Assembly (NCBI GenBank): GCA_026119935.1
Contig: JALRMH010000059.1
Coordinates: 1 to 64,000, forward strand
DNA: 64,000 nt
Origin: Endothia cerciana
Taxonomy: Eukaryota > Ascomycota > Sordariomycetes > Diaporthales > Cryphonectriaceae
Reading direction: 5' to 3'
Part shown: positions 11,388 to 23,075 of the stretch, in pieces
Layout: each line of letters opens with the position of its first letter
Position numbering within the stretch: the first letter of the stretch is position 1
Position numbers and translations under genes: made by a program
Notes under the pieces: generated by a model
Databases searched by the model: none
What the model saw: only the letters and a program-made list of their open reading frames with translations
What the model was told of the DNA's origin: nothing

Positions 11388-12321
11388 GGCGTTGCTATTT
11401 TGGCCGGAGGTAGCCTGAGCATATTACTGCACTTCGGGTACACTTTTAACCAGCGGTTTTTGTATAGGCCTAAATGCTCTTCTTTAAGGCCATGGTTATC
11501 ATGACTGTTGTCGATTTTGAGTGACTCCATCACACGCCTCTGGCGAAGGTGTATGTAGGGTCATGATCGTGCGGGATGCCTAGGTGTAACTTGAGTTGCA
11601 GTTTAACCGCGTATATTTGCAAAGCCAAGACTGATTTAGGAAAGAGACTTCCGTGTGAACGATGCTCGACCAAATGCATAGGAATTTAAAAAAGTCGGAA
11701 CATCCTTCACATTTCCTATCATTCGCTCATATCGAATGAGACTAGCATTTACTCTTAGGACTGGCAGTGGCGGGATCCGGGCGGCTCCACGTTTCCGTTT
11801 GCAGAGCAGAGTGGTGGTTCCAGGACCGACAATGACTCGATCGGCTCCATATATACCAAGAATCTTTCACTCCACAATCCGTTTGCGGATTTCTATGTAC
11901 TCGCGGATGGTTACTCGGCTTAGATAAGTGAAATAACGGGTATTTCCTGATCCTTTTCGCCCAACTGTCTATGTTGTTTTGAAAATAATGACTGCGATTC
12001 CGACTATCATGTGTCCAACGAGTCAGGTGATTCCATGCTGCGCAAAGTTTCACACCCTTCCCTCTCCGTGCGCCTTATTCTCTATCTAAGCTACACCATT
12101 GCCGTCGGCCCGAGAACTTGCTGCAGGTTCTGGGCAAAGTCATCAAGCGGCCTAGATCGGATGTGTATCCGATGCCTTTGCCCATTCAAGCTCTGCTTCA
12201 AATATCGTTCCGATTGCTGAACTTTCACCAATGCTAGCCGTACCTTGTAAGTTCTTGTGCCATGAAAACCCACTGACAGTGATGTCCACGCACACCATCT
12301 TTCCATCCTAGAGTCACAGCA
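11388..12321. other. Intergenic between the GH16 and GH128 genes
   Basis: No reading frame with family features was found. The stretch should contain the 3' end of the GH16-fold gene and the promoter of the GH128 gene. Confidence 0.5.
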
Positions 12322-13378
12322 ATGCTATGCATATCGTTCCTACTGGGCACTCTGCCCATGCTCGCTGCAGCTATAACATCGCAGTTTGACACCTCTAGCA
12401 AGCGAGGGTTGATCTATATACCAAATTCCGACTTCCCGGAGGATGACCAAGTATGGATTCGAAAAGGATCTGACCTGACGTGGTACTACAACTACAAGAT
12501 GTACCCGAACCCAGAATATGTGAACCATACAACACTGGGGTTCGTGCCCATGTTATGGGGTGCCCCCTCTAGTTTCAGCGACACAACCTTCCTTGACAAC
12601 GTCACGGCTCAAATTGTCGAAGGGAGAAACATCACCTATGTTATGGGCTTCAACGAACCGGATAATACCGCGGATACTGGAGGAAGCAACATAGACCCGT
12701 CAGATGCTGCAAAGTACTGGAAGAAGCAGTTGGAACCCCTGGGGAAGCTAGGCGTCTCTCTCGGAGCCCCAGCCGTGACTGGCGGCTCCTCTGGCTTTAG
12801 TTGGTTGTCGAACTTTACAGACGCATGCGATGGCGGATGTACCTTCGATTTCATCCCTATACATTGGTACGGCAGCTTCGATGGGTTGGCAAGCCATATT
12901 GCAGACGTGATGGACATCTACCCGAATAAGAAGATATGGGTTACCGAATTCGCTTTGGATAACTCGAGCCTGAATGAGACTGAAGAATTCTTCCAAACAG
13001 CAGTTTCCTATCTGGACAAGAATGAGTACGTTAATTTGTTTTTCATAATTTAGTGACTATACTGACCAAGCTCTCGCTAGAAATATCACTCATTACTCCT
13101 ATTTTGGCTCTTTCAGGTCTTCCAAATCCAATGTCGGCATCAATGTCGCCATGTTGAACTCTTATGGTAATCTGACGAACATAGGGAGCTGGTACTTGGG
13201 AGGCAATGCTACAGGAGTCAAGCCGGATAATGTCACACTCACGCCCACCAGTACTACTGCCACTACACCGTCTTACACTGTGCCAGCGCTGGTAACAGCA
13301 ACGTCTAGTGCGGAGTCCGTGTCAACCCCGAGCTTTTTAAGTTTTCTGGGGGCTAGCATATTAGCAATGATTCTATGA
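12322..13378 (+). CDS. GH128 beta-1,3-glucanase, probably GPI-anchored
   Basis: Exons 12322-13025 and 13081-13378 flank a 55-bp intron (GTACGT donor, CTGAC branch, GCTAG acceptor), giving about 333 residues. A signal peptide (residues 1-17) is followed by KRGLIYIPN, typical of the glycosyl hydrolase catalytic-core family now called GH128. Catalytic residues are present: the acid/base Glu112 in GFNEPDN and the nucleophile Glu209 in WVTEFAL. PIHWYG and the SYFGSF segment after the splice also fit. The C-terminus is Ser/Thr-rich and ends in a hydrophobic tail (FLSFLGASILAMIL), as in GPI-anchored wall proteins. It lies 0.9 kb downstream of the GH16-fold gene on the same strand, so both probably act on beta-1,3-glucan. 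Confidence 0.9.
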
Positions 13379-14195
13379 TGTTGGCGGTGGTTATTGAGAT
13401 TGAAAGTGCTGGTTTAAAGTTTTGCTCTATTCGCCAGGGACGATGACTAGTCTTTCTTCTAAGAGCTTACAAGACACATCTAGATCGCTGTTTAAATTAT
13501 TGCATCGAGGTGTAATCCTTTGTCTATGTTCTCGGTATTAACTCACTGAATCCATTGATGGCAGATTTATAGGCAGTGAATGCTCTTTTCGAGGGACCCA
13601 CTTCGTGGTTGTCAGTCTATATTTTAGTCTTTCATTATTTGGAAGCCTATGTCTGTGCAAATCCTTCATACATCGACATGGTGACACTTAAAGAATGTGG
13701 CCCATTCTAAAGGGCCAAAAGAATGCAAATCTAATACAGCCTTACAAATCCTAATGAGGTATAGGCTCTTCGGCGGAGAAGCCGAGGCAGTCCCTTTCGC
13801 CTCATCGGTCACTCTACTTCACGCGACCACAACATGACACAAAGTTCATGGGAAAGTCTTTACCCCCACCCGGTTGGGCCTGACTCAAGCCTCAACATCG
13901 GGTACGCGGGTCTCTTGGTCCAGCGCCACTGAGCCCTAGGCAATTAGCGCTATTTCCAAGACGTTTGCGGACAGCTGGGTCAAAATTTAGAAGGGAAAAT
14001 TTCCTGTTTTCCTGTTCCGGACGCCTATCTCGACTGGATTGCCACGACTACCATGAAAGCTGTGTATACACTTCCGATGCTCGGTTCCGAACTTCAACAC
14101 AATGCATTAGTATCGATAGCAGACCCCATTGGAATAGTAAATCATGCCGTAGTTCCAGAGTTTCCATCTTCCTCCTCTACCATCACGTTGACGCG
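13379..14195. other. Intergenic / possible 5' extension of the next gene
   Basis: A frame open from 13965 runs in register into the dynamin domain, but its first 77 codons look non-coding (Cys/Ser/Arg-rich, no homology seen). I therefore treat this as 5' flank and start the next gene at the ATG at 14196. Nothing else was recognised. Confidence 0.45.
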
Positions 14196-17100
14196 ATGAA
14201 CAGGAAGACGACCGGCGTGAAGACTTTCACGCCTGGTGTAAGGACGCCGATGATGGCAGTCAGCAATGGGGGCTACCCTGAGGAATTGAACGTCCATGAA
14301 CTCTTCAATAGGTTGCATGGGATGACATTGAGGGATACGACGTTTCTACCCAAGGTATGTAAGAGTGCTGATTGTATATTATGGCGGCTTTTATCATGGT
14401 ATCATACTGAGGAAATCTCTCTAGATCGCCATCATTGGAAATAAAGCCAGTGGGAAGACATCAGTATTCGAAGCGTTAACCGGACTGTCCTTCCCGGCAG
14501 CAAACACTCCATGGACCAATTTCGCCATTCACGCACAGTTTAAGCGTACGACAGGCGAGAAGCCTCGTGTGAAGGCAACCATTCGCCCCGGACCGCTTGA
14601 TAGCCAATATGAGGCTGCAGCCAAATACTTGGAAAGTTTCGAAGTGGTTCATGACGGAACCTTCACAGGAGATGATTTCATCGGAATTTTACACAAAGTA
14701 CGCCTCATCCTCCAGGCTGCTTCTTACTCTTCCTTACATCATGTGTAGGCTGCCATCCATATAGGCATTACGATAACCGACTCGAATTCCATTGGACACG
14801 ATGAGGGAGTTGATGACGAACGACAACTCTCCGATAATGTCCTGGTCGTCGACATTTCTGGACCTGAAGTCCATAATTTGAGCGTCGTTGACTTTCCTGG
14901 ATTTATGCAGAGTATGTGACGTTTACTCTTTTTCTTAATTGGCAGAGGTGGTTCTGACAAGCTATCTAGATTCCTCAATTCAAAATCTGCTTGAAATCAA
15001 AGCTATTAGAAGCTTAGTGATGGACTACATCAAAAACCCTCATTCAATCATATTGTGCGTTTGCCTCCTATGACACATCAACACTGACGAAAGTATATTA
15101 ACATTATGCAGAGCTGTGGTAGATGCTACGAACCAAGTAGGAACTCAAGAGGCATTAGACTTCGCCCAGGTTGTTGATCCGAAAGGCCATCGAACAGTCG
15201 GTGTCCTAACCAAGTGCGACGTTATTCAGCAAGGTGACGAGGACAGGGTGCGCTCCTTCGTTCAGTTTTCGTCATGCTTCGTTTCAGCTAACTCTTTTAG
15301 GTTTTGAAAACTTTTCATAACAAGGAGCATTATCTAGATCAAGGATGGTTCGCTGTCAAAAATCGGTCGGTGCAAGAACGGCGCGATGGGTATGATCTTG
15401 ACCAGCGAAATGCAAGTGAGAATACCTTCTTCTCGCGTAACCCATGGAACAAGCTCAGCCATAGCCGGACCGGGATCGCTCCCCTCAGAGAGTTTCTTGG
15501 AGACATAGTCAACAGCATGCTTCAAGACAACATTGACATCTTGGTGCAGAAGATTCAGAGCATGTTAGAATCCACTGCGAGCTTTCAGTCTCCAAACAGC
15601 ATCGATATCAGACGAACGATTGACGAGAATCGAGACAGCCTCGATCAGCTTCATCTGGTATCTGAGCCTCTCTCTGAGGTAGACGAAACAAGCAGCGCTG
15701 GGCTGGCCCCCGATCTGGAGGTTGGTTTGATCAAGAAACGACCGGCAGTCCTTATCAACGCTTGTACCGTAGCCTTGACGATAGCTCTCGTCCTGACTCT
15801 GGTCGGGCTGGGTTGTCAAGCACTAGCACAGGAGGTTGCAACTGACGGTAGCTGGTATCGTTTGTTCTTGCTGATCACTGCGCTACCGCAAATTTTCGTC
15901 AGTTTGGTAAGTCATCAAGCCTTCCTCTGGGAAACTCCCTTGCAGCCTTCGTTGTCTTCGTTGTTTAAAGGAAGTTTAAACTTACGTTTCGCCAAACAAT
16001 AGTTCTTCTGCCAGTCTCTCATAAACACCATCTTCCAACTCCTCGGTCCCGTCAGCCAGTTGAAAACGAACTCGAAGTTTTACTCGGCAAATGCTGTGAA
16101 GCGTCTCAACGTCAAGAACGGACCGCTGCCGCACGTCACCATTCAATGTCCTGTCTACAAGGAAGGTCTCAAAGCCGTCATTGAACCGACCGTAGAGTCT
16201 CTCGAAGCTGCGATCCGCAACTATGAGTCCCACGGTGGTACTGCAAATATCTTCATAAATGAAGACGGTATGCAGTTACTTTCACCGGAAGAGGCTGCAG
16301 AACGACGAGCATACTACGTAGCTCACAACATCGGCTGGGTAGCTCGACCAAAACACAACCCCAATGGCGAAGGACTGCAAAGATTCATCCGGCGAGGAAA
16401 GTTCAAGAAAGCGTCTAATATGAACTATGCCCTCGGAATCAGTTTGAAAGTAGAAGATAAGTTGGTGGGGATCGACCGTGGCGTGGCCTGGACCCAGACC
16501 GAGGAGGAGGAAGCCTACCAGAGATGCCTTTCTGAAGTGCTCGATGAAGAATTGAGCCGGGCATGGGCAGAAGGCGATATACGTGTTGGTGACTACATCC
16601 TGATTGTCGACTCCGATACGCGTATCCCCAAAGAATGCATGATCGATGCGGTCAGCGAACTTGAAGAATCTCCTCAAGTCGCAATCCTCCAATTCTCCTC
16701 TGGGGTTATGAACGTTACAACCAGCTATTTCGAAACAGGTATCACATTCTTCACCAACCTCATCTATACTGCTATCCGTTACGCCGTTGCGAACGGTGAC
16801 GTCTCCCCCTTCGTTGGCCACAACGCCTTCCTCCGCTGGTCTGCCTTACAAGAAGTCAGTTTCCAAGAAGACAAGGCACATGACGACGAAGGAGGTTTGG
16901 GATCAGATGAGAAAGATCCCAACTCTACCACCCCCTATGAAAAATTCTGGTCCGAATCCCACGTCTCCGAAGATTTCGATATCTCCCTTCGTCTCCAAAC
17001 TATGGGCTACCACATCCGCCTAGGTGCCTACTGCGGCGACGAATTTAAAGAAGGGGTCTCTCTTACCGTCTACGACGAACTCGCCCGCTGGGAAAAATAC

Positions 17101-17799
17101 GCCTATGGCTGCAACGAGCTACTTTTCCACCCTATCAAATTATGGTGGAAGCGCGGCCCTTTCACTCCCCTCTTCATTCGCTTTCTCTTCTCAAATATGC
17201 CTCTGGGATCCAAGATCACCATCCTCGCCTATATCGGAACTTACTACGCTATTGGCTACGCTTGGATTGGCACCCTTTTAAACTACTTCCTCATGGGTTG
17301 GCTAAATGGCCACCTCGACCACTATTACATGAACAGCTGGCGCGTCTGGGTCGCTCTGATTGTCGTCTTCTCTGGCGCGGGCAACCTCGCCCTCGCCATC
17401 GTCCGCTACCGCGGTGAACATCATAGTCTAGTTTATCAAATCTGGACCTGTTTTCGCTGGGTGCCGCTTCTCTTCATCTTTCTCGGCGGCATCTCCATGC
17501 ATGTATGCCAAGCCATCCTATCTCACATGTTCTCCATCGACATGACCTGGGGTGCTACCGCCAAAGAAGTCACCGATACCTCATTCTTTATCGAAATGCC
17601 TATAATCGCCCGCCGCTTCAAGTTTGTCTTCATCTTTTGCATCGCCATGACTGCGTTGATGATTTGCGGCGTCTATGTCTTTCCATATCTCTGGAGGATC
17701 AATCAACTCATTGCTATTTTCCCGCTCGCATGTATTATTTTTAGTCATTTCTTTTTGCCAGTATTGTTAAATCCAGCCTTGATGAGATTTACTTGGTAG
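14196..17799 (+). CDS. Fusion of a dynamin-type GTPase domain to a family-2 glycosyltransferase
   Basis: Seven exons (14196-14354, 14425-14697, 14749-14911, 14970-15054, 15112-15247, 15301-15906, 16003-17799) keep one frame through six consensus introns, giving about 1072 residues. Residues 1-390 are dynamin-like: ELFNRL, P-loop GNKASGKT (58-65), DFPG (192-195), TKCD (260-263) and the GIAPLREFLGDIV start of the stalk. The stalk then stops, and from about 392 the protein becomes a membrane GT2: two membrane helices (418-441, 460-485), catalytic DSD at 677-679, the ED at 797-798 in HVSEDFDISLRLQ, RW at 836-837, then several C-terminal helices. GT2 enzymes of this type make extracellular polysaccharide at the plasma membrane. 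GED and most of the stalk are absent. An internal ATG at 15562 could start a GT2-only protein. The start codon is uncertain. Confidence 0.75.
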
Positions 17800-19129
17800 A
17801 AAGATTTATATTTGTCTATTTTATAACGGCAGGCTCTATATGGTTATCCTGCCTTTAAGAGAGCGACTGTTACTATAGCAGAAAATATAAGCAGGTAGAT
17901 ATCGAGCAAGAGAATTATATCTTATATCCACGCGCACGGCTGATTCTATACACGTAGAACAAGTTCCCTTTCTTCCTCGAAGCCCTTCGGACCCTCCTGA
18001 ACGTCCCTCAAGGGCAACCCAGCTAAATCTTCGAGGAAGTTACAGGTACGGTTATCGTCGAGAAGCTTCCCCAGTTGGTGGATTCTGAGTTTGAACGGAA
18101 GACTTCTCGAAATTCAGGCAGGGCATAGTGTTCAAAAGAGCAAGTGTGTGTGAAATAGAGATTCAAAGAAAGAGGAAGGAATATGATCGTCGATAACTTT
18201 GCACTACCCTTTAAAAAAAGTATATTAGATTAGTAATAATAGCCTTGAGTTATAGTCAGTATGATATTTGTCCGCTTAGGACGAATCCGAGGTCGAAGTC
18301 CCGCTAAGTTCCTGATCCCATCTCTTAACCCGTCCCCCCCCCCCCCCCAAATGCCTTTGCCTTACAATATTCTACCCACCAAGCCCAGGAAGCGATAGCA
18401 GGGGTCCAGAATCTCACACTTGCCAAATGTCGCGAGAATAAGATATATGTAGAAGAAATGACCGAGAAGCGTAACATGCGCTGCAGCAGACTCGTTTGCG
18501 CTCTCGGGTAGCTGGTATGCTATTAATGAAGCGAGTCGGCAACATACGAGACGGCCGCCGTATATAGATCCTTAGGTCTCCGGCATAACCTGTTCCACGT
18601 AACGTACGAAGGCGATAACGAGATTCCGCCAGAACTGTTCCGTCATAGTGCTACATGTCTACCTAAATAGCTTTTATATTATAACAGAGATCCTACTACA
18701 CACATACTGTTCAGGTTGTCTCGTTCCACACCTACGAGCTGAAGTCCCGATCCTGCCTGCTGTTGAAATGATCTAACTAGATCATGTCTTCTATACGGCC
18801 GCTGCTGATCGCTAATTAGGCTGCATTGATGTCTGCAGGGCTGCAGTAATGCAGCTACCCCTGTCACGCGATTTTAGAGCCAGCCAATATTTATTTGCCA
18901 GCTCGAACGCGAAGCAAGGGAATGTATCAATCTGTCTCTTTCTCTCGTTGCACCTAAACTGCACGACGTTAGCGAACTTCGATCGAAACCCGCTTCGAAG
19001 AAATCCGACCAAAAAGTGGAGGGCCAGAGCTCGACAATAGTCCAGAGATCCCAGGCAACCATCCAAAAACCCCCAAACAAATCAGGAGGACCAGAGCAAA
19101 CGACACCGAGGATGTTGCGGTCAAGGATA
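17800..19129. other. Intergenic; 3' flank, homopolymer and repeat fragments
   Basis: No gene is supported. A run of about 15 C lies at 18334-18348. A tRNA-like stretch around 18243-18316 is too damaged to call. A short dispersed repeat (18690-18735) is listed separately. Confidence 0.45.
18690..18735. repeat. Dispersed repeat copy 1 (possible LTR-retrotransposon fragment)
   Basis: The segment GAGATCCTACTACACACATACTG followed by TTCAGGTTGTCTCGTTCCACAC closely matches 31029-31068, which reads GAGATCCCACTACGCACGTA then CAGGTTGTCTCGTTCCACAC. The differences are mostly C/T and G/A. On the other strand it begins TGTGGAACGAGACAACCTG, resembling LTR or primer-binding-site sequence. No full LTR was delimited. 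Confidence 0.5.
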
Positions 19130-20978
19130 AGTCAGACCACCCCCCTTTAGATCACCCCTCCCTTTGGATCACCCTGGTCAGCCACATTCAATATATATAT
19201 ATATATATATATATTGAATCTATCTACTTTTCTGCCCTATTCAGCCACCACAATACAGTCCTCCTTATTAATAGGTAATTCAATATCGCTCTCTTCATCC
19301 TGACTATCTTCATCCTGATTAACTGCATTTTAAGCCCTTTATATAGCCTTAATCCCTGCAAACTTCGAATTCGAACTTAAATCTACCTTTCTTCTTTTTC
19401 TAGGCCTCGAAGCCTCAACCTGTGCTTTCAAAGCCTTGTTTTCCTCCAGAGCCTTAGCTAAGGCTAGATCCTTCTTATCCCAAGCCTTTTTTATCTTTCT
19501 AGATAGTATACATCGCTCTGATTCCGATACAAAGTAGTTCTAATACTAGTACAGCTGATAGTACAGATCCTTAGCCTTGCAAGAAGTCGAATATATATCT
19601 AGCTAGCTTAAGGATGCTTTCTTAATAGGCTAGGCTATTATTAATTGTTCTAAAGCTAAATCTAGCTAGGTTTGATAACGTTATTAGCTGTTCTTAAGAA
19701 GAAGAGGGCTTAGGAGTAGCTTAGCTAGACGGATAGGCTAAAGATCTGTTGCTTTCTATCTAGACTTAATATTTTAGCTAGAAAGGCCTTCTTTCTGAGC
19801 TAGGCAATAGTTCTTAAGAAACAGTCGCTTGCTTATAACTGAAGAATCCCCTTATTAGCTTTGAAGATTAACTCTCTTTTTATAAGCTCTCTTAAGAGAA
19901 GAGAAGATGCCTAAATCGAGAGGTTGAAGAATATAAAAGGTATAAGGAGGTAAATAAAGTAATAGAATATTATTTTAAAAGCACTCCTATATAAATTCAT
20001 TCATTATATAGCTGCTGTAGCTGTCTAGGATCAAAAGTCTAGCTTCTGAGGGGTCTTCTAGCTAGCTGCCTGAGATAAAGATCTTTTTCAGCTATTTGAG
20101 TGCTATTGCATTATTAGTCTATCCGTTTTCAGTAGCTGTGAATTGCCAGCCTTCGAAAGAGTCCAGGCAAGTAGGAAACTATTGCTGTTGTACAGTTTTC
20201 CCCTTAAAAATGACCAGAGGAAGGAGGTGGTTGCCAGTAGCTGAGATACACTCGAGGAAAGAGGTCCAGGCTCGAGATCCAGGGTCTTTTTTCTGAATTG
20301 AACGTGAAGAAGAGCCGCCGAGAACTAATCCATTCTCTCCGTAGCCCTCTATTATCCCAGCCTCATCTATATTCCATCGATTAGCTGGCTTGATAGCTTG
20401 AATCTAAGGAAGATCGAATAGACGGAACCAAGGCTGTATTATCTCTGTTGTTGCTCTATTAGTTCGAGCTGAGGCAATCCTCCGAGCTTTTCTGACCTTA
20501 ATCTCTGGATTTCTCTTCAAGAAAGACTCAGTCCATCTCTTTCCTAGGGGTTGAGTGTCTCCTTGGATAAGGAGGATCTTCTGAGCAAAAAGTTTGAGAT
20601 CTGAATAACTAGGTGAAAGCCCTAGGCTTTCCTGAATAAGAATCCATTCAACTAGTTTCCTTTCCTCGCTAATAGAGAGCCTTTGCTGAGATTCAGCGCC
20701 TAGTTAACGAGTTTGCGTGCCTGTTAAACGATTGCGAATAGATATATAAGGAACTCCCTATTCAATCGAGGCCTTTCGAATAGACAGGCCTGCCTTGACA
20801 GCCTGAATAGCCTGATGAATCTCAGATTCGGTATAGGAATTCATTGTACTCTAGTTGATATACAGTAAAAATATGAGGCTATTTAGAAAAGAATTGATAG
20901 AGAAAAGTGAAGATATATAGGGTGGGTTGGAATAGCGGTGTGGCTGACCAGGGTGATCCAAAGGGGGGTGGTCTGACT
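19130..20978 (-). mobile_element. Fot1/pogo (Tc1-mariner) transposon, full length but decayed
   Basis: The element is 1849 bp, framed by AGTCAGACCACCCCCCTTT at the left and its inverted copy at the right, with TA on both sides (19128-19129 and 20979-20980), the target duplication of this superfamily. The longer shared terminal repeat includes TTTGGATCACCCTGGTCAGC. The left terminus has an extra partial duplication of about 18 bp (AGATCACCCCTCC) that the right lacks. A perfect palindrome of TA repeats flanked by ATTCAAT/ATTGAAT lies just inside the left end (about 19187-19217). Length, TIRs and TA duplication all fit Fot1-like elements. It sits about 20 bp before the first HET-gene relic. Confidence 0.88.
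19232..20844 (-). pseudogene. Fot1/pogo transposase, inactivated
   Basis: From an ATG at 20844 the minus strand reads MNSYTESEIHQAIQAVKAGL then SIRKASIE, a TAG (20758-20760) where the family has Trp, and GVPY: the N-terminal helix-turn-helix. LVEWILIQESLGLS and the CENP-B-like segment GKRWTESFLKRNPEI follow, then the DDE region with several further stops. The C-terminus is a Lys/Glu-rich tail (ALAKALEENKALKAQVEA, SRPRKKKKVD). The stops are mainly Trp, Gln or Arg codons changed by transitions, in line with RIP. It cannot encode a complete transposase. Confidence 0.82.
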
Positions 20979-20997
20979 TACATCCCCGTTACCGCCC

Positions 20998-23075
20998 CTG
21001 CAGTACACACCCTTGGCCGATAGGGAGACTCGGGTCTTACCATCACGCCAAGTCAGCGGCCCGCGCCGGTGGTACTTACACTCGAGCAAACAACGTTATC
21101 CACGGACGCTAACTACAATGCCTTGTCATACGCATGGGGCGACACCAGTGTCAAGAGAGCCATACCGTGCCATGGGGAAGACGGCCATGAGCGGCAGAAT
21201 CTCTGCCGCCTGTATATCACCCGAAGCTGCTTCAGGGCGCTTCGCAGGCTGCGCCACGCAACTGAGCCGCGTCGGTTCTGGATCGATGCCATCTGCATCA
21301 ATCAGGAAGACTTGAACGAGCGGAGTTCGCAGGTTGAGCAAACGGGAGAGGTGTACACATGCGCGCAAGCCGTCCACATCTATCTCGTCGAGGAAGACGT
21401 GCCCAAGGATACTCGAACCGGCAGCGAAATAGCCATCAAGGACCTTCGTGCGCTCGCCGACAAGTCGCGAAGCAACTTAGATAGGCTCACTACTGCTGAC
21501 TGTGCGTCCCTGATCAAACTCGTCGGACAATCGTGGTTCACCCATGCCTGGATCATGCAGGGCGTCTTCAACACGACACACCACCTGGAGACCCGCTTGA
21601 TCTGTGGCAAGCATGAACTGCTGTTCTATCCACTTGAGTATAGGGCTTGGGCTCGCCGTCTCAAATCAGATCGATTTGAGGATGCAGCGGTGACGTGGCC
21701 GGGTGTTTTTCACATTCGAGATTATAAGTCCTATAAGTCTGGCTCGGAGGAATTTGTTCGCTTGCTTGCTTTCACAAGGGGATGCAAGGCCACCGATCCG
21801 CGGGATAAGGTGTACTCGTTTTTGCAGCTGTTGGAAAATTGGGACAGGAGCGCGCTGCCAATCGATTACAGGACGGACGTAGAGTATCTATTTTTACGTT
21901 TCGCAAAGTATCTGGCTTACGAAAGTCCTTCGATCCTGGCGGTCGTGAGTCACCAGGCAGCCGAAGGGCTGGAGTGGCGTGAGTCGTGCTACAAACAGAA
22001 ACAACAGCAACAGAAGGAAGAGGGTCAGGGTTTCAGACTGCCCTCTTGGGTCCCCAACTGGAGACAAGAGGAGGACGGTATGCCGGTTTAGCCAACACCT
22101 GACGGGGCCTAGCAGGAAGAGCCTCTGGAATTCTGGGCAGGGGGCGAGGATAAGAGCCCGAAACCAGAGATCCTGACTCAACCACAGCTTGAACAGCCCA
22201 GCCAACAACTTGACCGCTACCTAATGCTCACGCTCCGACTCCGTGGTATTCGAATAAGTCAGATTGCGGTTATAGACCCTGATATCATGGAACGTCCCTG
22301 CTCGACCTCGCCGTGCCAGGAAAATACAGCTACTTCCGCAAGTCCTGGGTCCGAATGCAGATGTCCCGGGGGATGGAACCGCGGGAGCGTCTGTCTATCC
22401 AACAACTTGCGCACTTAGCAGCAGGGTTGCCCATGCCCCTCGAGACGGCCATGGTCACACTGAACCTCAGAGGTGACGCTTGATGATGATCCTGGGAATC
22501 GTGATCTCGAAGCGCACCCGTTGCAAATCAGTCTCAACGACGCGCTCGTCTGGCCCAGGTGGGGAAACATCCTCGAGACTATCAAGGCGCACCACATCAA
22601 TGACATAATAAGGGTGGATGACTCGCAACCCAACGACCTTATTAACCGTATCACTAGAGCTCTTATTTCTATCGTCATTTTAGAAGAGGTGGATCAGGAA
22701 CTGGTATTCGACGTTGTTAGCCTGGTCAACGGGCGCAGGATATGCGTGTCCGAGGATAGCGGGCGGATGGTCGTTGCTCCGGCAGCAGCGAGATTTGGGG
22801 ATGTCTTGTGCATTGTCTTCGGGGTGCCGGTTCCTCTTGTACTGAGACCTCTTGGTGATGAAGAAAGAACTGGTGATAAGGCAGAAAACACAAAGTATCT
22901 ACTCGTAGGAGGATGCTATGTCAATAGCCTGATGCAAAAGGATGCCATTAACAAGGTCAGAGAAGGAGGGCGAAGTTGGCGGGGAATGGAGGACCTGCGG
23001 TTAGCGACAAGGTGGATGTCTTCGATATTATCTAACACTTATACCATACTCAAATACACGCAAACGAGGGATTGA
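20998..23075 (+). pseudogene. HET-domain (heterokaryon incompatibility) gene, inactivated
   Basis: The long frame 21069-22091 has no ATG at its start but carries a clear HET domain: NALSYAWGDTS, RRFWIDAICINQEDLNERSS, SWFTHAWIMQGVF, ATDPRDKVYSFLQLL, RLPSWVPNW. It stops at 22089-22091, a second stop follows near 22111, and frameshifts near 22310-22480 separate the C-terminal part. That part (GRRICVSEDSGRMVV, RFGDVLCIVFGVPVPLVLR, YLLVGGCYVNSLM) is the usual end of HET proteins. The N-terminus lies only about 20-90 bp from the transposon end at 20978 and has no clean start. HET proteins trigger cell death on fusion with a non-self strain; this one should be non-functional. Confidence 0.82.

Noticed and set aside
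13965..14195. Upstream in-frame extension of the GTPase-GT2 gene
   Set aside because: Open but without homology to dynamin N-termini and with non-coding-like composition; the ATG at 14196 is preferred.
18243..18316. tRNA-Asp-like stretch (TAGTCAGTATG..., GAGGTCGAAGTCCC)
   Set aside because: A-box and B-box resemblance is partial, the B box lacks a base, and no acceptor or T stem could be paired. It may be a tRNA relic or SINE head but cannot be called.
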